Positions 19,860 to 28,920 of a stretch of 57,369 nucleotides of DNA are shown here, piece after piece (position 1 is the stretch's first letter; every line of letters begins with the position of its first letter). Made by a program: the position numbers and the translations under genes. Source of the stretch: Streptomyces huasconensis (GTDB lineage Bacteria; Actinomycetota; Actinomycetes; Streptomycetales; Streptomycetaceae); contig RBWT01000024.1 in assembly GCA_004010275.1 (NCBI GenBank), forward strand, positions 1-57,369, written 5' to 3'. The notes below the pieces were generated by a model that was given only the letters and a program-made list of their open reading frames with translations, made no database searches and was not told where the DNA came from.

Positions 19860-21954
19860 TCACACCCGTCCCACCCGCCGCAGCCGGAACACCCCCGCGT
19901 CCAGATCCCCCTTGAGCCCGGTCCGCAGCCCGCGCCGCATGAGCACCGCGCCCCGGTAGGTCTCCCCCGTGTCCGGGCACGCGTACGACGCCGCCGGGTC
20001 GAGCCCGCGCAGCCGTACCGGCGCCTGCTCCTGCCCGTACGCCTGCGCCCCTAGCCAGGCGAGGACCACCGCCTCGTCGCCGCGGACGTACTGGACGGCG
20101 CTGAGACCGCCCTCCGGCGGCCGCAGCCGGTAGAGGTCGCCGAGTTGCACGAGGGGCCGGATCTCCTTGTAGAGATCCACCCACTCACGCGCCTCGGCGA
20201 GTTCGCTCTCGCTCCACCGGGCCAGGTCCGCGCCGATGTCGAGCACCCCGGCCATGGCGCTCACGAACCGGAACCGCAGCGAGCTGGTACGGCCGTTGAG
20301 CTGCGCGTGAGGGCTGTCGGTGACCCAGGCGGCCATCACACGCGCCGGGTGCAGCTGGCTGAAGCCGTGCTGGATGGCGAGCCGGTCCAGCGGGTCGGTG
20401 TTGTCGGAGGTCCACACCTGATCGACGCGGGAGAGGATGCCGAGGTCGACCCGGCCGCCGCCACCCGAGCAGGACTCGAAGGCCACGGCGGGGTGCGCCG
20501 CGCGCAGCCGGTCCAGCAGCTCGTACAGATGCCGCCCATGGGCCCACCACGGCTCGGGCCCCGCCGCACCCGGCCGGCCCGCGTCGGTGAAGCTGCGGTT
20601 GAAGTCCCACTTGACGAAGTCGATGGGCGCGCCGGTCAGGAGCGCGTCGAGCCGGTCCCACAGGTATGCGCGCACGTCCTCGCGCGAGAGGTCGAGCACC
20701 AGTTGGTTGCGGAACTCGGCCCGGCCGCGGCCCGGTTGATGCTGCGCCCAGTCGGGGTGGGCGCGGTAGAGGTCGCTGTCGGGGTTGACCATCTCGGGCT
20801 CGACCCAGATGCCGAACCGCATGCCTAGCCCGTGCACCTCGTCGGCGAGCGGCTTGAGACCGCCGGGGAAGCGGTCGGGGTTGGGCGTCCAGTCGCCGAG
20901 CCCCGACCGGTCGCTCACCCGGCCGCCGAACCAGGCGTCGTCGACGACGAACAGTTCGACGCCGAGCGCCGCGGCCTTGCGGGCCAGCGCCCGCTGCTGC
21001 TCCTCGGTGATGTCGAAGCCGGTGGCCTCCCAGGAGTTGTAGAGGACCGGCCGTACGGTGTCCGCGTCCGGGATGACGTACTCGCGCTGGTAGGCGTGCC
21101 AGGCCCGGCTGGCGCCGCCGAAGCCGTCCCCGCTCCACAGCCCGGCGAAGACGGGCGTGGCGATCGACGCGCCGGGCTCCAGGACGGTGACGCCGCAGTC
21201 GTCGTGACCCATCCCACCGCTGATCTGGACTGTGCCGTCGGGCAGTTGGTGCACGGCGATGCGCCAGGACCCCGACCACGCGAGCGCGCAGCTGTACACC
21301 TCCCCGTGCTCCTCCGTGGCCCCCTCGGCGTCGAGCGCGACCCAGGGCAGATGCTGGTGCCCGGTGTGCCCGCGCCTGCTGCCGATGACGTTCTCGCCGT
21401 ACGTGACGGCGGAGCGCACCAGCCGTGATTCCGCCGCCAGCGGCCGTGCAGCTGCGACAGGCGCCACCGCTCGCGCCACGGCAGCGTCCAGGTCGCGGAG
21501 TCGGCGCGCAGCACCTCCAGCGGCCGCGCCCCGCGGCGCCCTCGTGCGCGAGCTGTACGGACCGTTCGACGACGTCACCGCGCAGGCGGTAGGCGACGGT
21601 GATCCGCAGGTGGTGCAGCGGATCGCGGAAGTGGATCTGGAGCGCGTCGCCGTCCACCGCCGATCCGGCGTGCTGCCACTCGGTGCCACGGACCGTGTCG
21701 TCACGGACGGAGAGCGCGGGCCGCACGAAGCGGGGGCCGCCGTCCACGGGGTACTCCTCACGCCCATCGAGCGGTGACTCGAAGGGCCGCTCCGGGAGCG
21801 GCGGCTCGGCCGCCAGGGCCTCGGCGTCGGCCAGGGCGATCCGCGCGCCCCAGTACAGGTGGAGCAGCTCGTCCCGGTCCGTGAGCCGGAGGGCGTAACT
21901 GCTGGTGGGGCCCGACAGCAGCCACGTACGACCGTCGGCACCGACCTCGATCAT
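19860..21954 (-). CDS. Alpha-galactosidase, glycoside hydrolase family 36, frameshifted
   Basis: An enzyme of about 700 aa releasing terminal alpha-galactose (for example from melibiose or raffinose). ATG 21954 (MIEVGADGRTWLLSG) starts the N-terminal beta-supersandwich. Near 21430-21530 the frame breaks, and the rest runs unbroken to 19860. Catalytic features: NSWEATGFDITEEQQ, VDDAWFGGR, the nucleophile Asp in DFVKWDFNRSF, the acid/base region SCSGGGGRVDLGIL and TSDNTDPLDR. No secretion signal, so it is likely cytoplasmic. No sugar transporter genes are adjacent. Confidence 0.92.
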
Positions 21955-22134
21955 CAGACCCCCACGGAACCGGTCCCGGGACACGCGCAAGCCCGCGCGT
22001 GTACGCACATCTTCGCGGGCGCCCGTAGGTCGGGCAACGTCCGCGCAGGGGTGATTGCCCCAGGCAGCCGTGTCGTATCGTCGAAGGCGCATCCTCCGGC
22101 GAGCCGCGCCGGCAGCAGAGGCGAAGGAGAGCCC

Positions 22135-22957
22135 GTGACCCAGCAGGTCCCGCCGACAGAGACGGCAGAGCTGTCGGAGCCGTCAGAGCCCCGGCTGACC
22201 GGCGTGCGCAACTTCCGTGACGTGGGCGGACTGCGACCGTGGACGGCCGCCGCGTCCGCCCGGGGCGGCTCTTCCGCAGCGGCCACCTGGCACACGCCAC
22301 CGCCGACGACACGGCGTTCCTGACGTCGCTGGGCCTGCACACGATCTTCGACTTCCGCAACGCCGCCGACCAGCGCCTCGAAGGCCCGGACGTCGCGCTG
22401 CCCGGCGTGCGCAACGTGAACCTGCCGCTGACCGACCCGGCGGACGGCGCCGAGTTCTGGAAGATGGTCCGCGACGGCGATCTCGACCAGCTGCGCGCGA
22501 TCCTCTCCGACGGCAGGGCCGCCGAGCGGATGGCGGCCTCGTACCGCACGATCATCAAGGAGCGCACGGCCGAGCACAGCCAGGTGCTGCACGCGCTCGC
22601 CGAGGACAGCGTGCCTGCGCTGATGCACTGCGCGGCGGGCAAGGACCGCGCGGGCCTGTCGATAGCGGTCACGCTGCTCGCCGTGGGCGTCGAGCGTGAC
22701 GCCATCGAGGCGGACTACCTGGAGTCGAACGCGACGCACCGCCGCTACAAGGTGCACCGCACGAGCGACTCCCCGAACGCGATGTCCCCCGAGGTCATGG
22801 AGCTGCTCAACCCGCTCTTCGACGCCCGCGCCGAGTATCTGGCGGCGGCCTTCGAGACGATCGAGCAGACCTGGGGCGACACGGACACGTATCTCGCGGA
22901 GGGTCTCAAGGTGTCTCCGCAGACGCGTGAGCGGCTGCGCGAGCGCCTCGTCAACTG
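22135..22957 (+). CDS. Tyrosine/lipid phosphatase (MptpB-like), one frameshift
   Basis: A phosphatase of about 270 aa. GTG 22135 has AAGGAGA 5 nt upstream. The family opening GVRNFRDVGGL is followed by a frame break near 22238, then GRLFRSGHLAHAT. The P-loop HCAAGKDRAG (CxxGKDR type) matches bacterial tyrosine/phosphoinositide phosphatases such as MptpB. Substrate not known. Confidence 0.88.
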
Positions 22958-22993
22958 ATCGCCTGACCCGTCTGACGCGCCCGCGAAAGCCCG

Positions 22994-23167
22994 TCACTTG
23001 TTCTGTGCGCCCAGTTCGAACAGCAGGTAGATGAAGGCCGCGAAGATGTGACCGACCGCCACGTAGATGATCAGCCGGACCCAGAGCGCCCGCGGGAACT
23101 TCTCCTCCATCGTGTTCTTGGCGGGCCGCTCCGGTCGGGCGGGTCCCTGCGGCTCGGATGCGGTCAT
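22994..23167 (-). CDS. Small single-pass membrane protein (DUF6126-like)
   Basis: A 57-aa protein: a charged N-terminus (PARPERPAKNTMEEKFPRAL), then one hydrophobic helix (VRLIIYVAVGHIFAAFIYLL). Its ATG overlaps the stop of the XRE-cupin regulator (ATGA, 23164-23167), so it is translated with it. I recall such proteins next to XRE-cupin regulators in other Streptomyces. Function unknown. Confidence 0.82.
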   Translation of the reverse strand: MTASEPQGPARPERPAKNTMEEKFPRALWVRLIIYVAVGHIFAAFIYLLFELGAQNK

Positions 23168-23791
23168 GTCGGTTCTCCCTGGCTGGGGCCGCCGAGGCAC
23201 AGCGCGGTGGCGGGGCTCTGCAGCAACGTATGGACGAAGAGGAGGTCGGCGCCGCCCTGGTCGGCGGCGGCGATCCGGTGCGGGGTCAGCGAGTCGAAGT
23301 GCGCGCTGTCCCCGGGCGCGAGGATGTGCGCGGTGTCCCCGAGGGAGAGCCGCAGCCGCCCCTCGATGACGTACAGCCACTCCTCGCCGGGGTGGACGCG
23401 CACGATGTCGCCCTGCGCCCCGTAGGGGACGTGCACGCGCAGCGCCTGCATGCCGCGGCCCGGGGCGCCCGCCTGCCAGTAGGTCCAGCCGCCCGCGCGG
23501 GTCGGCTCCATGTCCGCGGCGCGGACGACCGCGTCCCGGTCGGCGACCGTCTCCCCGAGCAGTTCCGAGACCGTCGTACCGTAGACCCGTGCGAGGGCGA
23601 GCAGCATCGGCAGCGACGGCTGGCGCTGCCCGGTCTCCAGGCGGGACAGGTGGGCGGGCGAGAGCCCCGCGGTGCGCGCGGCGGCCTCCAGCGTGAGGGA
23701 GGCGCGACGGCGCAGCTCACGCAGCTGGGGCGCGACGGCGGGCAGCGCTTCGGGCCGCCTCCGGCGGCTCGACGGGCTCGGCAGGGCTCAT
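23164..23791 (-). CDS. XRE-family regulator with C-terminal cupin domain, one frameshift
   Basis: A regulator of about 208 aa. The N-terminal helix-turn-helix reads LTLEAAARTAGLSPAHLSRLETGQRQPSLPM. The C-terminal cupin reads VHVPYGAQGDIVRVHPGEEWLYVIEGRL and HILAPGDSAHFDS. ATG 23791 (MSPAEPVEPPEAAR) is out of frame with the HTH, so one error near 23750 is needed. An array of phased half-sites directly upstream suggests autoregulation. It lies just after the last hopanoid gene, on the same strand. Confidence 0.87.
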
Positions 23792-23811
23792 ACACCGATT
23801 GAGCCAGAGCT

Positions 23812-23856
23812 TTGCCTACCGGGCAACTTTCTTGCCTCAGAGGCAAAAGTAGGCAA
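23812..23856. promoter_or_regulatory. Phased operator array of the XRE-cupin regulator
   Basis: Five 5-bp half-sites sit exactly every 10 bp: TTGCC at 23812, GGCAA at 23822, TTGCC at 23832, GGCAA at 23842 and GGCAA at 23852. All are on one face of the helix, 21-65 bp upstream of the XRE-cupin start. A larger inverted repeat (AGAGCTTTGCCTAC against GTAGGCAAAGGCTCT) frames it. Confidence 0.75.
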
Positions 23857-23881
23857 AGGCTCTGGGCGTCGGAACCCGGCC

Positions 23882-25285
23882 TCAGCGGTTGGCGACCGCC
23901 TGTTTCACCAGCGTCCTGCCGAACTCCCACATCAGCCCGCCGCCGCTGTGCGCCTCGTCCATGACGGCGGTGAACGCCTCGACGAAGCGGTCCACCTCCC
24001 GCTCCCCCACGATCAGCGGCGGGATCAGCTTGATGACCTCCAGGTGGTCCCCGGAGACCTGGGTGAGGATGCGGTGCTTCTGGAGCAGCGGCACGACGAC
24101 CATCTGCGCGAAGAGCCCCTTGCGGGCGGCCTGCAGCATCGTCCAACGCCCGCGCAGCTTCAGGGATTTGGGTCGGCCGAACTCGATGCCGATCATCAGG
24201 CCGCGGCCGCGCACCTCGCTCAGCAGCTCATAGCGGTCGACCAGCGCGGCGAGCCGGGACTTCAGCAGCTCTCCCGTCGTCCGGGCGTTCTCGACGGTCT
24301 TCTCGTCCTCCATGACGGCGAGGACCGCGAGGCCGGCCGCCATGGCCTGCGCGTTGGAGCCGAAGCTCGCCGAGTGGACGAGGACGCGGTCCATCGACGA
24401 GTAGACCTTCTTGAAGATCCAGTCCTTGCCGAGCGTGGCGCCGACCGGCACATAGCCGCCCGACAGCGCCTTCGCGACGCAGACGAGGTCCGGCTCGACG
24501 CCCTCCTCGTGCTGGTAGGCGTAGAAGGCGCCGGTCCTGCCAAGGCCCGTCTGGACCTCGTCGGCGATCAAAAGCGCCTTGTGTTGGTGCAGCAACTCCT
24601 GGGCGGCGCGCAGGTATCCGGGCGGTGGCTCGTGGACGCCCTTGCCCTGGATGGGTTCGACGATCAGCCCCGCGACGTCGCCCTGCGCCAACTCCGCGCG
24701 CAGCGCGTCGAGATCACCGAGCGGCACCGCCGTGTCGGGCAGCAGCGGCGCGAAGCCGTCCCGGAAGCCGCTCTCGCCGTTGACGGAGAGCGACCCGGTG
24801 GTCAGTCCGTGGAAGGCGTGCGCGCAGTACAGCACCCTGGGGCGGCCCGTCGCGTACCGGGCGAACTTCAGCGCGGTCTCGACGGCCTCCGTGCCGCTGT
24901 TGCCGAAGAACACCCGGTCCAAGTGCGGGCTGTGCCGCAGCAGTTGTTCGGCGAGCAGGCCGGGCAGCGGCTGGCAGTCGAAGCGGGTGAGGTCGGCGAG
25001 GGAGGCATCCAGGACGTCGTGCAGTGCCTTGCGGACGACGGGGTGGTGCCGGCCGAGGCCCATCACGCCGAAGCCCGCGAGCATGTCGAGGTAGTCGTTG
25101 CCCTCCGCGTCCCAGAAGTACGCGCCCTCGGCCCGCTCGTAGACCTTGTCGAAGCCGATGGTGTGCAGCATGCGGGGCAGCTGGTGGTTGAGGTGCCGGG
25201 CGTGCAGCTCGTACCGCTCGGCGCCCCGTTCGGCGAGCAGCCTGCCGAGGTCGAACTCCTTGGTCATGCGCTGTGCTCCGGTCAT
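23882..25285 (-). CDS. hpnO: Class III aminotransferase of the hopanoid cluster (HpnO-like)
   Basis: An intact 467-aa PLP-dependent aminotransferase of the acetylornithine/putrescine type. Motifs: [16 protein letters not shown] (PLP phosphate), [26 protein letters not shown], and Lys in [14 protein letters not shown]. In hopanoid clusters this gene aminates the bacteriohopane side chain to aminobacteriohopanetriol, which is the likely role here. The ATG at 25285 overlaps the dxs stop. An alternative in-frame ATG at 25267 has its own duplicated ribosome site. Confidence 0.88.
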   Translation of the reverse strand: MTGAQRMTKEFDLGRLLAERGAERYELHARHLNHQLPRMLHTIGFDKVYERAEGAYFWDAEGNDYLDMLAGFGVMGLGRHHPVVRKALHDVLDASLADLTRFDCQPLPGLLAEQLLRHSPHLDRVFFGNSGTEAVETALKFARYATGRPRVLYCAHAFHGLTTGSLSVNGESGFRDGFAPLLPDTAVPLGDLDALRAELAQGDVAGLIVEPIQGKGVHEPPPGYLRAAQELLHQHKALLIADEVQTGLGRTGAFYAYQHEEGVEPDLVCVAKALSGGYVPVGATLGKDWIFKKVYSSMDRVLVHSASFGSNAQAMAAGLAVLAVMEDEKTVENARTTGELLKSRLAALVDRYELLSEVRGRGLMIGIEFGRPKSLKLRGRWTMLQAARKGLFAQMVVVPLLQKHRILTQVSGDHLEVIKLIPPLIVGEREVDRFVEAFTAVMDEAHSGGGLMWEFGRTLVKQAVANR

Positions 25286-25297
25286 GCGCTGTGCTCC
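25262..25297. repeat. 18-bp tandem duplication of ribosome site and start codon
   Basis: GGTCATGCGCTGTGCTCC occurs twice in direct tandem (25262-25279 and 25280-25297). On the minus strand each unit gives GGAG, 8 nt, then ATGA, so the aminotransferase has two in-frame start signals. The first also overlaps the dxs stop. Confidence 0.85.
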
Positions 25298-27192
25298 TTG
25301 CCTGGGCCGGGCTCCCCCGCGCTCTCCTTGACCGCCAGTGTGGCGCTGATCCGCCCCGCGATTTCGACCGGCGTGAGCCCGAGATCCGCGAGGACCTCAC
25401 CCCGCTTGGCGTGCGCGAGGAACTGCTCGGGGATGCCGAACCGGCGTACGGGTACGTCCACTTCGGCGTCCCCCAGTGCCAGCTCGACGGCGGCGCCCAC
25501 CCCGGCGGCCCGGCTGTTGTCCTCGACGACCGCCACGACGCGGTGCCGCGCGGCGAGGCCGGGCAGCTCCGCGTCGACCGGCTTGACCCAGCGCGGGTCG
25601 ACGACGGTACAGCGCAGGCCGCGCGCCCGGAGCAGCTCGGCGGCCTGGAGGCAGACCGGCGCCATCACCCCGACCGCGAACGAGCAGTACGTCGGCGTCC
25701 TCGTCCCGCAGCAGCACGTCCATGCCGCCGAGCCGGCCGAGCGCGGGGATCGCGGGGCCCACGGACTCCTTGGGGAACCGGAGCAGCGTCGGCGCGTCGT
25801 CACCGCGACGGCCTCCCGCAGCTGCGCCCGCAGCTGGTCGGCGTCGCGGGGCGCGGCGATCCGCAGGCCGGGCACGACCTGGAGGATCGACAGGTCCCAC
25901 ATGCCGTTGTGCGAGGCCCCGTCCACTCCGGTGACGCCGGCCCGGTCGAGGACGAAGGTGACCCCGCTGCGGTGCAGCGCGACGTCCATCAGAAGCTGGT
26001 CGAAGGCGCGGTTGAGGAAGGTGGCGTACACCGCCACGACCGGGTGGAGGCCGCCGGTGGCGAGCCCCGCCGCCGACACCGCGGCGTGCTGCTCGGCGAT
26101 GCCGACGTCCCACATCCGGTCGGGGTAGGCCTCGGCGAACTTCTTCAGGCCGACCGGCTCCAGCATGGCGGCGGTGAGGGCGACGACGTCCTCGCGCTCG
26201 GCGCCGATGCGGACGATCTCGTCGCCGAACACCGAGGTCCAGGTGGGCGCGATGGCGGGGGTGAGGGGTTCGCAGGTGAGCGGGTCCATGACGCCGACGG
26301 TGTGGAAGCGGTCGGCGTCGTCCGCGAGGGCGGGTTCGTAGCCGCGTCCCTTCTCGGTGAGGCAGTGGACGAGGACGGGCCCGTGGAAGCGTTTCGCCCG
26401 CCGCAGCGCCGACTCGACGGCGCCCATGTCGTGCCCGTCGATGGGCCCCACGTACTTGAGCCCGAGATCCTCGAACATGCCCTGCGGGGCGAAGGCGTCC
26501 TTGAACCCCTTCTTCGCGCCGTGCAGGGACTCGTAGAGCGGCTGTCCGACGACGGGGGTGCGCTGGAGCACGTCCTTGCCCCAGGCCAGGAACCGTTCGT
26601 AGCCGTCGGTGGTGCGCAGCGTCGCGAGGTGGTCGGCGAGGCCGCCGATGGTCGGGGCGTAGGAGCGTTCGTTGTCGTTCACGACGATGATCAGCGGACG
26701 GTCCTTGGCGGCGGCGATGTTGTTCAGCGCCTCCCAGGCCATGCCGCCGGTGAGCGCGCCGTCCCCGATGACGGCCACCACGTGCCCCCGCTCGCCGCGT
26801 ACCTGGCGCGCCTTGGCGAGGCCGTCCGCCCAGCCGAGCGCGGTGGACGCGTGGCTGTTCTCGACGATGTCGTGCTCGGACTCCTCCCGCGAGGGGTAGC
26901 CCGAGAGGCCGCCCTTTCCCCGCAGCTTGGAGAAGTCCTGTCGCCCGGTGAGCAACTTGTGTACGTACGTCTGATGGCCGGTGTCCCAGACGAGGCGGTC
27001 GACGGGTGAGTCGAAGACCCGGTGGAGGGCGATGGAGAGTTCCACCACCCCCAGGTTGGGCCCGAGGTGGCCGCCCGTCCTGGCGACCGCGTGCACCAGG
27101 AACTCCCGGATCTCCGCCGCCAGTTCGCCGAGTTCGGCCTCGGTGAGTGCCTTCAGGTCGCGCGGCCCCCGGATGGTGTCGAGAATGGTCAT
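25282..27192 (-). CDS. dxs: 1-deoxy-D-xylulose-5-phosphate synthase
   Basis: A thiamin-diphosphate transketolase of 636 aa, the first step of the MEP isoprenoid pathway (pyruvate + glyceraldehyde-3-phosphate). Visible: [16 protein letters not shown], the ThDP site [16 protein letters not shown] with [11 protein letters not shown], and in the pyrimidine domain [15 protein letters not shown] and [15 protein letters not shown]. Between about 25800 and 25685 the protein is out of frame (expected [19 protein letters not shown] lies in another frame). The frame is then restored, so two opposite errors are likely. It lies 48 bp after hpnH, within the hopanoid operon, and is probably a second, dedicated copy. 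Confidence 0.95.
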   Translation of the reverse strand: MTILDTIRGPRDLKALTEAELGELAAEIREFLVHAVARTGGHLGPNLGVVELSIALHRVFDSPVDRLVWDTGHQTYVHKLLTGRQDFSKLRGKGGLSGYPSREESEHDIVENSHASTALGWADGLAKARQVRGERGHVVAVIGDGALTGGMAWEALNNIAAAKDRPLIIVVNDNERSYAPTIGGLADHLATLRTTDGYERFLAWGKDVLQRTPVVGQPLYESLHGAKKGFKDAFAPQGMFEDLGLKYVGPIDGHDMGAVESALRRAKRFHGPVLVHCLTEKGRGYEPALADDADRFHTVGVMDPLTCEPLTPAIAPTWTSVFGDEIVRIGAEREDVVALTAAMLEPVGLKKFAEAYPDRMWDVGIAEQHAAVSAAGLATGGLHPVVAVYATFLNRAFDQLLMDVALHRSGVTFVLDRAGVTGVDGASHNGMWDLSILQVVPGLRIAAPRDADQLRAQLREAVAVTTRRRCSGSPRSPWAPRSPRSAGSAAWTCCCGTRTPTYCSFAVGVMAPVCLQAAELLRARGLRCTVVDPRWVKPVDAELPGLAARHRVVAVVEDNSRAAGVGAAVELALGDAEVDVPVRRFGIPEQFLAHAKRGEVLADLGLTPVEIAGRISATLAVKESAGEPGPGKEHSA

Positions 27193-27240
27193 GCTCGGGC
27201 CCCCTCTCTGGTTCTTCTCAGGTCACGGCGGCGTCGGGCG

Positions 27241-28263
27241 TCACCCGTGGTTTCCGGAGACCGTCTCGCGGGCGGCGCGGAGGGACTCCTTGAGGGACCC
27301 CATCGTGGCGAGGACGGCGGTCGGTTCGTAGCCGCAGTGCGCCATGCAGTTGGCACAGCGCGGGTCCTTGCCGCGGCCGTACTTGTTCCAGTCGGTGTCC
27401 TCGATGAGCTCCCGGTACGTCGGGACGTAGCCGTCGCTCATCAGATAGCAGGGGCGCTGCCAGCCGAAGAGCGAGTAGTTCGGGATCGCCCACGCGGTGC
27501 ACGGGAAGTCCGCCTTGCCCTCCAGGAAGTCCAGGAAGAGGGGCGAGTGGTTGAGCCGCCAGCGGCGCCGGTTGCCCCCCGCGAAGGCCTTCCTGAACAG
27601 CTCGCGGGTCTGCTCGACGCCCAGGAAGTGCTCCTGGTCGGGTGCCTTCTCGTAGGCGTAGGCGGGCGAGAGCATCATCTCGTCGACCTGCAGCTCGTCG
27701 TTGAGGAAGTTGAGGACCTCGATGATGGTCTGCGGGGTATCGGTGTTGAAGAACGTCGAGTTGGTGGTGACGCGGAAGCCGCGCTTCTTGGCCTCCTTGA
27801 CGGCCTCCACCGCCTCGTCGAACACCCCCTCCTTGGCGACGGACTCGTCGTGCCGCTCCCGCATGCCGTCGATGTGCACGGCGAACGCGAAGTACGGCGA
27901 AGGGCTGAATTTGTCCATCTTCTTGCGCAGCAGCATGGCATTGGTGCACAGGAAGACGTACTTCTTCTTCGCCACCAACTGCCGCACGATCTCGTCGATC
28001 TGAGGGTGCATCAACGGCTCGCCGCCGGCGATGGACACCATCGGCGCACCGGATTCCAGGACGGCGCCCACGGCCTGGGCCACCGGCATGCGCTGCTTGA
28101 GCACACCGGCCGGGTGCTGGATCTTTCCGCAGCCCTCGCATTTGAGATTGCACGCGTAGAGCGGTTCCAACTCGACGATCAGCGGGAACTTGTCGCGCTT
28201 GCGGAGCTTCTGTTCAAAGAGATACGTAGCGACCTTGACGGTCTGGCGCAGCGGCATGGCCAT
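27241..28263 (-). CDS. hpnH: Adenosyl-hopene transferase HpnH (radical SAM)
   Basis: An intact 340-aa radical SAM enzyme that adds the 5'-deoxyadenosyl group to hopene (diploptene) to give adenosylhopane. Cys38, Cys42 and Cys45 in CNLKCEGC bind the 4Fe-4S cluster. SIAGGEPLMHPQID and the C-terminal CANCMAHCGYEP are also typical. GGAGGTGA 6 nt before ATG 28263 fixes the start. Confidence 0.95.
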   Translation of the reverse strand: MAMPLRQTVKVATYLFEQKLRKRDKFPLIVELEPLYACNLKCEGCGKIQHPAGVLKQRMPVAQAVGAVLESGAPMVSIAGGEPLMHPQIDEIVRQLVAKKKYVFLCTNAMLLRKKMDKFSPSPYFAFAVHIDGMRERHDESVAKEGVFDEAVEAVKEAKKRGFRVTTNSTFFNTDTPQTIIEVLNFLNDELQVDEMMLSPAYAYEKAPDQEHFLGVEQTRELFRKAFAGGNRRRWRLNHSPLFLDFLEGKADFPCTAWAIPNYSLFGWQRPCYLMSDGYVPTYRELIEDTDWNKYGRGKDPRCANCMAHCGYEPTAVLATMGSLKESLRAARETVSGNHG

Positions 28264-28268
28264 CTGGC

Positions 28269-28920
28269 TCACCTCCGGGGGAGCAAAGAAGAACGGTGCC
28301 ATTCGAAAAACGCGGGAAGCACGGCACGGAGAACGCGGAACGCTGATATTCCACCGCGCACCGTGCCGATGCGGACCAGTTCGTGCTGCGGGGCGTCCAC
28401 GACCACCCGGACGGCGGCAACGGGCCGGTGCCCGGCGCGCGCCGCGCTGTGCAGCGTCGCGGGCATCCATGTCCACGGCGATGGCCCCGGTGGCCAGCAG
28501 CGCGCCGCGCTCGGGGCCGCGGACGACGTGGTCGGAACCGGTGAGCGGGCCGGTGTGCACGGTGCGTCCGGGCAGCGCCCGTTCCAGCTCCTCGATCAGC
28601 AGTGCGGTTCCCGTGCAGGGGGTGCGGCCGCGCGCGTCCCTGGTCTCCTCGGCGACGACGAGGTCGCCGGGGTGCATGCCGGGGGCCAGCCCGGCGCAGA
28701 ACCCGGTGGCGAGGACGGCCGCGTCCCGCAGCGGCTCGGTGCCGAGCGCCCCGCTGACGGCGCGCTCGGCGTTCTGAGGGCCCATCCCGGTGCGCAGCAC
28801 CGTCATGGCTCCCGGGGCCCCGCTGCGGTCGCCGGTGCGCAGGGCGAGCCGCTCGATGCCGAGCGCGCTGGCGCTCAGCAGCGGTGCGGGGCCCGGCCGG
28901 CGAGCCGGGGCCGGGCCCAT
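28269..28920 (-). CDS. hpnG: Adenosylhopane nucleosidase/phosphorylase HpnG, one frameshift
   Basis: A purine-nucleoside-phosphorylase-fold protein of about 216 aa that removes adenine from adenosylhopane to yield ribosylhopane (phosphate). Visible: TVLRTGMGPQNAERAV, ATGFCAGLAPGMHPGDLVVAEE and ATGAIAVDMDA, the fold's substrate site. The C-terminal part (VAAVRVVVDAPQHELVRIG) is in another frame after about 28465. The start codon overlaps the shc stop by one base (TGATG). Confidence 0.88.

Noticed and set aside
23672..26128. Long plus-strand open frame of 818 codons
   Set aside because: It is the antisense shadow of the aminotransferase and dxs. High GC makes such frames common.
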